Shown here: in pieces, positions 1 to 7,215 of the stretch
How the letters are laid out: each line of letters begins with the position of its first letter
Position numbering within the stretch: the first letter of the stretch is position 1
The notes under the pieces: model-generated
The model's input: the letters and a program-made list of their open reading frames with translations, nothing else
Databases searched by the model: none
Told to the model about the DNA's origin: nothing
Source of the DNA: Spirochaetaceae bacterium
GTDB taxonomy: Bacteria > Spirochaetota > Spirochaetia > Sphaerochaetales > Sphaerochaetaceae
Reading direction: 5' to 3'
Length of the DNA: 9,684 nt
Assembly: GCA_016649775.1 (NCBI GenBank)
Contig: JAENWY010000066.1
Coordinates: 1-9,684, forward strand
Program-made: the position numbers and the translations under genes

Positions 1-437
1 CAATAATATTTTTAAGTAATTTATAAAATATAATTCTTTACATGATATAAAAATATCCTACAGTTAAAAACCATAAGATATTAATGTTTTTTATTGCTTC
101 GTTTAGTTTTACTGACCGGTAAGTGGAAAATTTACGTTTAAAAAAAACATATCTTATAAAAATATGTATAAAATTTAACAAAAAGAAAAAATATAATTTT
201 GATTATTTTTTATTAAATCAAAATACTTAATATAATAAAATTAGATATTTGGGTTAATTTTTATTCTATTATTATAAATCTTAATTCAATTGCTTATATG
301 AAGTTAAATATTAATAACTAAATAAATTTTATCAAAAAATACAAAGATATTGTTACCTTACAACATTATTTAAATTATATAGTATAAATTTCATAAACAT
401 AAAATTGTAGGCATTTGATTATTTTTTGGCTCTAATA
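1..437. other. A+T-rich intergenic stretch, no gene recognised
   Basis: This stretch upstream of the importer operon is dominated by A/T runs, and every frame is broken by frequent stops. I found no protein-like reading on either strand and no RNA gene. A 9-bp inverted repeat (73-81 with 149-157) is present but is easily explained by the base composition. The region is probably the spacer between this operon and a gene beyond the left edge. Confidence 0.6.
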
Positions 438-467
438 TTGACTAATTAGGCATACTTCTTTTATAAT
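438..467 (+). promoter_or_regulatory. Predicted sigma-70-type promoter of the Opu operon
   Basis: TTGACT (438-443) and a perfect TATAAT (462-467) are separated by 18 bp, close to the housekeeping consensus. Transcription would start near 474, leaving a leader of about 135 nt before the first ATG at 609. In DNA this A+T-rich a TATAAT alone would mean little. The good -35 at the right distance, directly upstream of an operon, is what supports the call. No operator for an osmotic or solute-sensing regulator could be recognised. Confidence 0.6.
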
Positions 468-599
468 TTGAATGTAAATTTTGTCTTATCTTGTTTTCAC
501 ATTTATTAAATTAATTTGCACTTAATTGAAATTTATTTACACTTTTTAATAACATAAGTGAAATTCTAACAAGCTTTTAAACAGACAAAAATTTACTAC

Positions 600-604
600 G
601 GAGG
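600..604 (+). promoter_or_regulatory. Ribosome binding site of opuCA
   Basis: GGAGG lies four bases upstream of the ATG at 609. It is the only clear Shine-Dalgarno sequence here and fixes the start; the protein then begins directly with the first beta strand of an ABC ATPase. The 4-nt spacing is slightly short. Confidence 0.75.
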
Positions 605-608
605 ATAG

Positions 609-1751
609 ATGATAGAGTATAAACACGTCTATAAATCCTACAAAGGTAGTACAATAAATGTTATTCAAGATCTTAATTTTAAGATTGCTGATGGCGAATT
701 ACTCGTACTTGTAGGAGAATCAGGCTGTGGTAAAACCACAACCATGCAAATGCTAAATAGATTAATAGAACCAACTAAAGGTACTATTGAAATAAATGGT
801 GAAGATATTAGTAAAATTGACCCAATCACTTTAAGAAAAGAAATAGGATATGTAATTCAAAATATTGGACTATTTCCACATTGGACTATTGCTGAAAATA
901 TAGGAACATTGCTTACACTTAAAAAGATTCCACAAGATGAAATAACTGAAAAAGTTAAAGAATATATGGATTTAGTTAATCTTGACTTTGACGAATTTGC
1001 ATATAGATATCCAAATCAACTTTCTGGTGGACAACAACAAAGAGTTGGTGTAGCTAGAGCTTTAATTAATGAACCTGAATTAATACTAATGGATGAACCA
1101 TTTTCAGCTTTAGACCCTATAACAAAAGAACAACTTCAAGATGAATTACTTAGACTTCACGAAGAACTAAATAAAACTATTATTTTTGTTACCCATGATA
1201 TCGATGAAGCTATTAAACTAGGTGATAGAATTGCAGTTATGCAACATGGAAAAATTGCTCAATTAGATAGTGCAGAAGAAATATTAAAAAATCCTGCTAA
1301 TGAATTTGTTGAAAAATTTGTTGGTACAAACAGACTTTGGAAAACTCCAGAAATGTTAACTGCCGTTGATGTAATGAATGAAAATTTTCCTGTAATTAGA
1401 GCAGACAGATCTTCTGCACAAGCAATTGAAAGTATGAAAGAACATAAAACTTTAATACTTTGTGTTGTAGAGAAAATAAAGGGAGATCACGATAAACTAC
1501 TTGGTTTAATTGGATCAAACAGACTCGCTGGAGTTAAAAATAATTCAATTAAAATTAGAGATATTATGAAGAAAGATTTTACAGCCTTTCCTCCCACTAT
1601 GAGTCTAGCAGAAATAATGAGTATTAGAGAAAGCAAAGAATTAATGTTTAGTCCTGTAATAGATGAAAATGAATATTTGATAGGTGTAATTACCAACACA
1701 TCAATTCTTAATGTTTTAAGCCAGATTATGCCAGGAAAAGAGGATTATTAA
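609..1751 (+). CDS. opuCA: Glycine betaine/choline-type ABC importer ATPase (OpuCA/ProV family) with tandem CBS domains
   Basis: This is the cytoplasmic ATPase that powers uptake of a quaternary-amine osmolyte. Visible ABC motifs are Walker A GESGCGKT (36-43), the Q-loop Gln84, the signature LSGGQ (138-142), Walker B ILMDEP (159-164), D-loop SALD (166-169) and the switch His196. Residues from about 250 to 375 form two CBS modules, the second starting near KIRDIM. In the OpuA/OpuC families such modules sense ionic strength or nucleotides, so gating of transport by osmotic state is likely but inferred. The length of 380 residues is normal for OpuCA. Its stop overlaps the next start by one base (TAATG), which indicates translational coupling to the permease. 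The substrate cannot be fixed from the ATPase: betaine, choline, carnitine, proline or ergothioneine importers share this architecture. Confidence 0.92.
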   Translation: MIEYKHVYKSYKGSTINVIQDLNFKIADGELLVLVGESGCGKTTTMQMLNRLIEPTKGTIEINGEDISKIDPITLRKEIGYVIQNIGLFPHWTIAENIGTLLTLKKIPQDEITEKVKEYMDLVNLDFDEFAYRYPNQLSGGQQQRVGVARALINEPELILMDEPFSALDPITKEQLQDELLRLHEELNKTIIFVTHDIDEAIKLGDRIAVMQHGKIAQLDSAEEILKNPANEFVEKFVGTNRLWKTPEMLTAVDVMNENFPVIRADRSSAQAIESMKEHKTLILCVVEKIKGDHDKLLGLIGSNRLAGVKNNSIKIRDIMKKDFTAFPPTMSLAEIMSIRESKELMFSPVIDENEYLIGVITNTSILNVLSQIMPGKEDY

Positions 1752-3298
1752 TGTTTGAATTCATGTTTACACACGGACAAGATATATTACGACTTACACT
1801 ACAACATATAACACTATCGCTTTCATCTGTGTTATTAGCTTGTTTGGTAGGAATTCCAGTAGGTTTTTTAATTGTCAATAATAAAAAGTTGTCTAATATT
1901 GTTCTAGGAATAGCCAATATTATACAAACTATTCCATCACTTGCAATGTTCGCTTTTGCCCTTCCTTTATTTGGTATTGGAATAAAACCAGCTATATTTG
2001 CATTATTTTTATATGCACTACTCCCAATTCTTAAAAATACTCTCTTAGGTATTAAATCAGTTGATCCTTCAATTATTAGGGCTGCTAAAGGTATGGGAAT
2101 GTCGACAACTCAAATAATGTTTATGGTTGAAGTTCCTTTGTCCATTTCAATTATTATGGGTGGTATAAGAATTGCCACAGTTACAAGTATTGGTGTTACA
2201 ACTATAGCAACATTGATTGCAGCTGGAGGTTTAGGTGACTTTATCTACCAAGGTTTAAGTACCTTTAACCAACCAATGATTTTAACAGGTGCTATTTTAT
2301 CAGCTGGCCTTGCTTTAATCGCCGATTTCTTACTGGGTAAACTAGAAAAGAAATTAACTTCAAATGGTTTAATAGATGGCGCTACTTCTAATGGTCCTCA
2401 AAAGAAAAAACATCCAAAACGTACTTTAATAATTACGGGTGTAGCTATAATTGCAATTTTTGCAATAATGGTAGGATTTAATCAGAAAAAGAAAAACACA
2501 ATCACCATTGCAACAAAGAATTACACTGAACAAAGATTAATTGGTCAAGTAATGAGTCAATACTTAGAAAGTAAAGGATTTAATACAGAAGTCAAAGAAC
2601 TCGGTGGTTCTATGTTAGTTTTTAATGCCCTAAATTCAGATGAAGTTGATATGTACAGTGAATACACAGGAACTTTATATGCTTTAGTACTCAATCACAG
2701 TAATATTGTAAGTGACGAAGAAACATATGATATTTGTAAAAAGGAAGCTGAAGAAAAATTTGGCATGACACTGTTAAAACCTTATGGATTTAACAATACT
2801 TATGCATTAGCTGTAACACAAGAAACAGCTGCAAAATATAATCTTTCAAAAATATCAGATTTAAGCGCTTTCGCCTCAGAGTTGTATGTAGGAGGTGATT
2901 CAGAATTTGGTGTTAGAGAAATGGATGGACTGCCTGCAGTAGAGAAGAAATATGGATTTACCTTTAAAGGTTATAAAAGCATGGACCAAGGGTTAACCTA
3001 TCAAGCATTAGTCAATAAAGATTTTGCTATTGGTTCTTCCTACGCAACTGATGGAAGAATTAAAAAATATAACTTAGTTCTTCTTGAAGATGATAAAAAA
3101 GTATTTCCTCCATACTTCTGTACTCCAATTATGAAAACTTCTTTTGCAAAATCTCATCCTGAAGTAGTTAAAGCATTGAATAAACTTGAAAATATTTGGA
3201 CAAATGATGATATGCAAAAGTTCAACTTAATGGTAGATGAAGGGAAAGACGTCAAAGATGTCGCTACCCTAATGCTTCAAGACAAGAATTTAATTTAA
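1751..3298 (+). CDS. Osmolyte-type ABC importer permease fused to its substrate-binding domain (OpuCB-OpuCC type)
   Basis: This single 515-residue chain joins two functions that are often separate genes. Residues about 10-205 are a MetI-like permease with several membrane helices. The EAA coupling loop, which contacts the ATPase, lies around 108-142 (AAKGMGMS at 111-118). A polar, Lys-rich linker (about 205-224) leads to another helix (about 225-243). That helix puts the C-terminal half outside the inner membrane as a tethered OpuAC-type binding domain (about 250-515). The binding domain carries family motifs NYTEQ (257-261), LGG (284-286) and YSEYTGT (302-308), the last lining the ligand cleft in this family. 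Fused permease/binding proteins are known for betaine, choline and, more recently, ergothioneine importers (EgtU), so the ligand stays open. It follows opuCA with a one-base overlap and is followed by a hairpin terminator, so the importer is complete as a two-gene unit. Confidence 0.9.
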   Translation: MFEFMFTHGQDILRLTLQHITLSLSSVLLACLVGIPVGFLIVNNKKLSNIVLGIANIIQTIPSLAMFAFALPLFGIGIKPAIFALFLYALLPILKNTLLGIKSVDPSIIRAAKGMGMSTTQIMFMVEVPLSISIIMGGIRIATVTSIGVTTIATLIAAGGLGDFIYQGLSTFNQPMILTGAILSAGLALIADFLLGKLEKKLTSNGLIDGATSNGPQKKKHPKRTLIITGVAIIAIFAIMVGFNQKKKNTITIATKNYTEQRLIGQVMSQYLESKGFNTEVKELGGSMLVFNALNSDEVDMYSEYTGTLYALVLNHSNIVSDEETYDICKKEAEEKFGMTLLKPYGFNNTYALAVTQETAAKYNLSKISDLSAFASELYVGGDSEFGVREMDGLPAVEKKYGFTFKGYKSMDQGLTYQALVNKDFAIGSSYATDGRIKKYNLVLLEDDKKVFPPYFCTPIMKTSFAKSHPEVVKALNKLENIWTNDDMQKFNLMVDEGKDVKDVATLMLQDKNLI

Positions 3299-3319
3299 TA
3301 GCTTTTTTGATTAATAAAA

Positions 3320-3347
3320 AAGGAGATCATTTTACTGTGGTCTCCTT
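3320..3347. terminator. Bidirectional rho-independent terminator
   Basis: The arms AAGGAGATCA (3320-3329) and TGGTCTCCTT (3338-3347) pair over 10 bp with one G-U wobble and an 8-nt loop. On the plus strand the hairpin follows the Opu permease stop by 21 bases and runs into CATTTTT. On the minus strand it is followed by TTTTTTATT, a stronger U-tract, and it lies just past the stop of the decayed kinase/regulator. It therefore probably served both converging units. Confidence 0.75.
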
Positions 3348-3373
3348 CATTTTTAATTGAATATTAAAGTAAT

Positions 3374-3922
3374 TTATTCATTCATAGCTATAGCTTGTAA
3401 TATAACTTTAGTTAAAAGATCTCTATCAATTGATTTACTTAGGTGTCCATTCATTCCTGCATCAAGTGATAGCTTAATATCTTCTAAATATGCATTTGTG
3501 GATAAGGCTATAATTGGTATTTTTTTATCAAATTTTCTAATTTCTTATGTAGCTTCAATACCATCCATAATAGGCATTTTTATATCCATTAAAATAATAT
3601 TGAAATGACCATTTTTAACACATTCGATAGCTTCTAGTCCATTATTAGCATTAATAACATCCATTTTTTTAGATTTTATTAGCAATTTTAACATTTATAA
3701 GAATAGCCTCTACTAATAAAACCTTTTTCCAATTAATGTGTTTTCATTTAAATCAACAGATATATTTTTAACTTTATCAATTTCGTGGCTCTGTGGGATT
3801 TGTTTAAGGGAAGTGATAAAGTAGTCACATACAGGAAGGGAAACTGCAATTAATACATTAAAGTAGGAATAATAAAGGAAACTGTGTAAATCTTCCAGGA
3901 AATTAGGAAGAAGCGGTTCTTC
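3374..3922 (-). pseudogene. Decayed hybrid sensor kinase/response regulator (C-terminal part with receiver domain)
   Basis: Read on the minus strand, the fragments line up as a two-component receiver domain broken by several lesions. An open stretch from 3922 ends in a kinase-like strand (LIAVSLPV) and a linker reaching ENTLIGKR. A one-base loss in the A-run at 3724-3728 then shifts the frame to VLLVEAILIN; intact receivers have VEDN there, so an acidic Mg-binding residue is also gone. A second frameshift near 3690-3700 leads to MLKLLIKSKKMDVINANNG and then ILMDIKMPIMDG, which keeps the phospho-acceptor Asp. TAA at 3545-3547 interrupts it in place of a sense codon. After that come IIALSTNAYLED, with the conserved Thr, and GHLSKSID, with the conserved Lys but Ser for the usual Pro, ending at a normal stop at 3374. 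The N-terminal sensor and most of the ATPase domain are not recognisable. Four independent defects make sequencing error an unlikely explanation. Confidence 0.85.
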
Positions 3923-3931
3923 CTAATTTCC
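3898..3931. repeat. Perfect 15-bp inverted repeat with GCGG loop at the edge of the pseudogene
   Basis: The arm GGAAATTAGGAAGAA (3898-3912) is exactly complementary to 3917-3931, with only GCGG between. The right side runs into a CG-rich patch (CCGCGGACGC, 3930-3939) that is out of character for this A+T-rich DNA. Neither side has a proper U-tract, so it is a poor terminator. It overlaps the point where the kinase-like reading frame fades out. A dispersed palindromic element, a mobile-element end or a structured RNA are all possible; I do not recognise the family. Confidence 0.7.
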
Positions 3932-3953
3932 GCGGACGCTATTTTGCCCCTAT

Positions 3954-3974
3954 TTTTTACAATTTTTGTAAAAA
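3954..3974. repeat. Short inverted repeat (8-bp arms)
   Basis: TTTTTACA (3954-3961) pairs with TGTAAAAA (3967-3974) around a 5-nt loop. The arms are almost pure A/T, so chance is a fair explanation. With its T- and A-runs it might weakly help transcription to end in this gene-free stretch. Confidence 0.35.
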
Positions 3975-4046
3975 TTATTATAATCCCTTCAAAAACAGGT
4001 ATAATACAAAAAGAAATATTGCATTCCCAATTGCTGTGAAAGGTTG

Positions 4047-4068
4047 TGTTGATACCTAATTATCAACA
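4047..4068. repeat. Short inverted repeat (8-bp arms)
   Basis: TGTTGATA (4047-4054) pairs with TATCAACA (4061-4068) around the 6-nt loop CCTAAT. The spacing and symmetry resemble a dimeric-regulator operator, but no intact promoter or gene start is adjacent. It may be a relic or a weak RNA hairpin. Confidence 0.4.
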
Positions 4069-4209
4069 ATAGTCACAAATAGTGCCTTAATTTATAAATT
4101 AAAAAAATTTATCTTTTAAATCCTAAATGTCATCAACAGAACCAAATCATAATTTATTAACTGCAAAATAGTAGCTTTAATAAGTGTGTCAATTTTTTAT
4201 AATAAAAAC

Positions 4210-5364
4210 TTATTCTGTATAAAGTAATTCAAAAGGTTCAATTTTATCAGTTCTTCTCAAAGCTAAAAAAACACTAACAACAGATATACCTAATAGTGAA
4301 AATACAATTAATAGCAACTTTTGAACAGGAATTTTTATATTAAAACTTAATAAATACCAACTTAAGGAAGGAATACTTTGAGTTGATATTTCTCGAAGGA
4401 ATATTGGAAAAATATAAGATAGTAAAACTCCAAGTGTTATACCTGTTAAAATAGACAAAATTGTAATTAATTCAATAGCAATAAAATATACTTGTCTAAT
4501 TTTACTAGAATGAAGACCTAATAATTTTTCAATTGCAATATTTTTATGGGAAGAACCTATTAAATCAGAGGCTACAGAGGAAATGAAGAATCCACTCAAA
4601 AGAGCAATTGCAATAAATACCATTAACAATGTTTGAGTACTCACTAATAAATTTTGATATAATGATACTTCAACCTCATACCAAGCCAAAGCTGATATAC
4701 CATCATCTTTCATTATTGATAGCGCATTATCAGTGCTAATGCTATTTTTCAAAATGATTTCCTTATGCTTATTAACATTATTACCATATATTTTTGAAAT
4801 TAAACTCTTATTACTAAAAATTAGATATTGATCTAATTCTTTGTATCCAGAATCATAGATACCTTTTACAAAGCATAATTTAGGATAAATATTAGATTTA
4901 CCATTATCAGATACAAGGACCATTTTTTCACCCAAGTTAATATTCAATTCATCACTCAAAGTCTTTGAAATATAAATATTATCAAGAGTACTATTAACAT
5001 CAGTTTTTTCTAAGGTGATAACACTCTCTCTTATACCAGTAAAATAATTATCATCAACTCCTTTTAAAATACAAATCTGACTATTCTCTTTGCCATAGGC
5101 TAATGCATTTCCAACAAAAACATCATCAGCTTGTTCTACAAAATCATAAGAACTAATGTCTGCACTAACTGAGGTTTCAATATTTCCAGAACCTAATAGT
5201 GCATACCTAGATATAATACCTTCACTCATACTATCAACAAATATTTGCGATAAAACTAGAAGCATAACAATCAAAGAAATAAGAATAAATTGATTCCTTA
5301 ATTTCTTTTTATTAGAAGTATATAATATTTTTTTTAATAACATTTTTTGAAGAGAATTATTCAT
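4210..5364 (-). CDS. FtsX-fold ABC transporter permease, diverged LolC/LolE-like partner (third gene of a LolCDE-type set)
   Basis: This 384-residue inner-membrane protein has the MacB/LolC/FtsX layout. One N-terminal helix (about 25-44) is followed by a large periplasmic domain (about 45-235) and three C-terminal helices (about 240-266, 289-318, 350-379). The cytoplasmic loop between helices 2 and 3 (NIAIEKLLGLHSSKIRQV) corresponds to the family's EIAiLktlGas segment that contacts the ATPase. It overlaps the LolD-like gene by one base (TAATG), so the two are almost certainly made together. By position it would be LolE of a LolC-LolD-LolE set, releasing lipoproteins from the inner membrane. 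It is clearly more diverged than the other permease and lacks the W-x-x-x-N-x-x-L-F stretch before helix 2, so a generic FtsX-type permease call is safer than LolE. Confidence 0.8.
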   Translation of the reverse strand: MNNSLQKMLLKKILYTSNKKKLRNQFILISLIVMLLVLSQIFVDSMSEGIISRYALLGSGNIETSVSADISSYDFVEQADDVFVGNALAYGKENSQICILKGVDDNYFTGIRESVITLEKTDVNSTLDNIYISKTLSDELNINLGEKMVLVSDNGKSNIYPKLCFVKGIYDSGYKELDQYLIFSNKSLISKIYGNNVNKHKEIILKNSISTDNALSIMKDDGISALAWYEVEVSLYQNLLVSTQTLLMVFIAIALLSGFFISSVASDLIGSSHKNIAIEKLLGLHSSKIRQVYFIAIELITILSILTGITLGVLLSYIFPIFLREISTQSIPSLSWYLLSFNIKIPVQKLLLIVFSLLGISVVSVFLALRRTDKIEPFELLYTE

Positions 5365-6062
5365 TAAACTAATTCTTCCTTTTCAGGTTCTTCAATTTTA
5401 CCAAATGTTAATATATATTTCTTATCACACTTATCAGCAAAATTATTATTATGAGTTACAAGTATTAAGGTTGTTTTCTCTTTTTTTACGAGAGATAATA
5501 ATAAATCTTCAATAAATTGAGCGTTTTTTTCATCTAAGGACCCTGTAGGTTCATCTGCAAAAATGATGCTAGGAGAATTTGCTAGAGCTCTAGCAATTGC
5601 AATTCTTTGCTTTTCACCTCCTGATAGTTGCTGAATTTTATGATTAGCACGATTACTTAAATCTACTAATTCAATCAATTCTTTGGCCCTTGCTTCAGCA
5701 TTTTTTTTTGAAACTTTATTAATTAATAAAGGCATCATAATATTTTCTATTGCTGAAAAATCTTCTAATAATAAACTATTTTGAAAGATGAAACCAAGTT
5801 TTTTATTCCTAAGATTACATAAATCTTTTTCACTCATATTAGAAATTTCTTTGTTATCAATTTTTACACTACCTGTGGTAGGTTTTAATAAGGATGCAGC
5901 AATTTGCAAAAGAGTACTCTTTCCACAACCACTTTTTCCTGTGATTGATACTGAGAGCCCACTTTCAACACTGAAATCAAGATCTGATAAAATCTCCAAC
6001 TTCTTTTTTAATGGTAGTGGAAAACTTTTTGATAACTTACTCATCTCTAATATTTTACTCAT
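5364..6062 (-). CDS. lolD: Lipoprotein-release ABC transporter ATPase (LolD-like)
   Basis: This 232-residue cytoplasmic ATPase would drive lipoprotein extraction by the two flanking permeases. Motifs in order are Walker A GKSGCGKST (42-50), Q-loop Gln94, signature LSGGE (146-150), Walker B IIFADEP (166-172), D-loop SLD (175-177) and switch His204. The region after the Q-loop (LLLEDFSAIENIMMPLL) closely follows the LolD pattern LLPDFTALENVAMPLL. The adjoining His-His of proteobacterial LolD is replaced by Asn-Ser. That segment, and its placement between two FtsX-fold permeases, favours LolD over MacB or FtsE. Its ATG lies inside the end of the upstream permease gene (8-nt overlap) and its stop overlaps the next start, so all three are translationally coupled. 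Length is normal for LolD. Confidence 0.88.
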   Translation of the reverse strand: MSKILEMSKLSKSFPLPLKKKLEILSDLDFSVESGLSVSITGKSGCGKSTLLQIAASLLKPTTGSVKIDNKEISNMSEKDLCNLRNKKLGFIFQNSLLLEDFSAIENIMMPLLINKVSKKNAEARAKELIELVDLSNRANHKIQQLSGGEKQRIAIARALANSPSIIFADEPTGSLDEKNAQFIEDLLLSLVKKEKTTLILVTHNNNFADKCDKKYILTFGKIEEPEKEELV

Positions 6063-7206
6063 TAATTAATATCTCCATTCCATCATTTTTTAATAGCGAC
6101 TTAGCACCACTATAGCTTATTATATACGTAATTATTATTATTGGTATTGCAATTGCAAATACACTCATTATTGAAAAATTCAGAGCTAAAGGTATACTAA
6201 AAACTGCTACTGAATGATTTGTTAAAGTATTCAATATATTAATCATATTTGCACCATTTAATAAAAACACTAAGGAAAGTGCAGAGCCTATCAAAACCCC
6301 TACTGATACAATTATTAATGCTTGAATAATAAAAACATTCATAATATCTTTTTTACCAAGTCCCATAACTCTTAATATGGCTATTTCTTTTCTCTTTAAA
6401 TCTAATAAATTTTTTGAAGAAGATCCTAGATGGACTAAAACAATAATACTCATCAAAGAAAGAGTTAAATACATAAGCGCCTGTTCTAATTTCATCGCTG
6501 CAAATAAACTTTGATTTTGGTCTTTCCAAGTATTAACGTTGCCAAGATTTCCAACAATTGATTTTAAATTATTGACATCCCCATATACTGCAAGTTTTGT
6601 TTCTGTATTGGGAGCATATTTTAATAATTGGGCTCTATCCATAAAAAAATAAGTACTATTAAAATCTGCTACAGGAGTACTATAAATACCAGATATTGTA
6701 GAATCAACACTCATAGAGACTACAGGAACTGTATTACCTCTTTTAAGTATTACTAAATTAATTTCTTGATTAACGTGTAAATAAGAGCTAACGGCATTTT
6801 TATAGGAGATTGTTACACCTTTGTCGAATAGTTGCCCAGAAACAGATTCATAAGGCAAATTAGAGGCATTCTGACTATCGAAGGCTCTTATTGTTGCAAA
6901 AATTGGTACGCTTGATTTTGTAGATACAATTGCAGGAACTTCACTAAATTTATAAACTTTAAAATCATTGTGAACAAGTTTTTCAAAAAGTTGATCAATA
7001 TTATCATTATTCACATCTATGATTGCATCATAGCTTTGATATTCTCTAATAGTTTTAAATCTTTGATCTTGTAGTCCGACCATAAAGGATATTACCACAT
7101 TAAGAGCAAAAACACAGAATATTATTCCTGTTGCAATCCTAATACTTGATCTTCTATGACGATTTTGGTTTGAAAATGCATATCTTAGTGCTAGTATTTT
7201 AACCAT
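6055..7206 (-). CDS. Lipoprotein-release ABC transporter permease (LolC/LolE family)
   Basis: This 383-residue inner-membrane permease has the best LolC/E match in the window. The start LALRYAFSNQNRHRRSS, followed by a helix (about 23-44), mirrors the LolC/E N-terminus (iALRYLrakr). A periplasmic domain (about 45-230) follows. Before helix 2 comes TWKDQNQSLFAAMKLEQALM (226-245), a typical LolC/E block. The loop KRKEIAILRVMGLGKKDI (about 261-278) is the ATPase-contacting element. Further helices lie at about 243-258, 279-305 and 338-364. By order it would be LolC, but LolC and LolE cannot be told apart reliably here. An AGAGGA ribosome site overlaps the preceding stop, nine bases before the ATG, so co-expression with the upstream repeat protein is likely. 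Its end overlaps the LolD start by 8 nt. Confidence 0.88.
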   Translation of the reverse strand: MVKILALRYAFSNQNRHRRSSIRIATGIIFCVFALNVVISFMVGLQDQRFKTIREYQSYDAIIDVNNDNIDQLFEKLVHNDFKVYKFSEVPAIVSTKSSVPIFATIRAFDSQNASNLPYESVSGQLFDKGVTISYKNAVSSYLHVNQEINLVILKRGNTVPVVSMSVDSTISGIYSTPVADFNSTYFFMDRAQLLKYAPNTETKLAVYGDVNNLKSIVGNLGNVNTWKDQNQSLFAAMKLEQALMYLTLSLMSIIVLVHLGSSSKNLLDLKRKEIAILRVMGLGKKDIMNVFIIQALIIVSVGVLIGSALSLVFLLNGANMINILNTLTNHSVAVFSIPLALNFSIMSVFAIAIPIIIITYIISYSGAKSLLKNDGMEILINE

Positions 7207-7215
7207 TTAATTCCT

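Larger units (their letters stand above)
3932..4209. other. Gene-free stretch downstream of the Lol operon
   Basis: No intact reading frame is present on either strand. Minus-strand snippets such as KNRGKIA (near 3940-3960) and DLKDKFF (near 4100) vaguely resemble histidine-kinase core motifs. They could be deeper remnants of the pseudogene next door, but they are too short and interrupted to call. Two short palindromes lie here. No convincing terminator for the minus-strand operon was found: the only stem at its end (4179-4185 with 4208-4214) has 7 bp and a 22-nt loop. Confidence 0.5.

Noticed and set aside
73..157. A 9-bp inverted repeat (ATAAGATAT with ATATCTTAT) in the leader region
   Set aside because: The arms are short, nearly all A/T and 67 bases apart in A+T-rich DNA; chance is enough to explain it.
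474..608. A riboswitch in the opuCA leader
   Set aside because: Only 5-bp A/T-rich stems are visible and no known riboswitch core could be recognised.
1487..1917. Two minus-strand frames of 63-70 codons
   Set aside because: They are shadows of the opuCA CBS region and of the start of the permease gene.
3357..3608. An open plus-strand frame of 83 codons
   Set aside because: It is antisense to the receiver-domain pseudogene, whose minus-strand reading gives recognisable conserved motifs; the plus-strand product looks like nothing.
3940..4200. Kinase-core remnants (KNRGKIA, DLKDKFF) or a second receiver (NYDLVLL) on the minus strand
   Set aside because: The matches are under ten residues, lie in different frames and are separated by many stops, so they cannot be told from chance.
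4179..4214. A possible terminator of the Lol operon (AATAAGT paired with ACTTATT)
   Set aside because: The stem is only 7 bp, A/T-rich, has a 22-nt loop and overlaps the stop codon.
5788..6069. A 93-codon plus-strand frame
   Set aside because: It lies wholly opposite the LolD-like gene and has no ribosome site or protein-like features.
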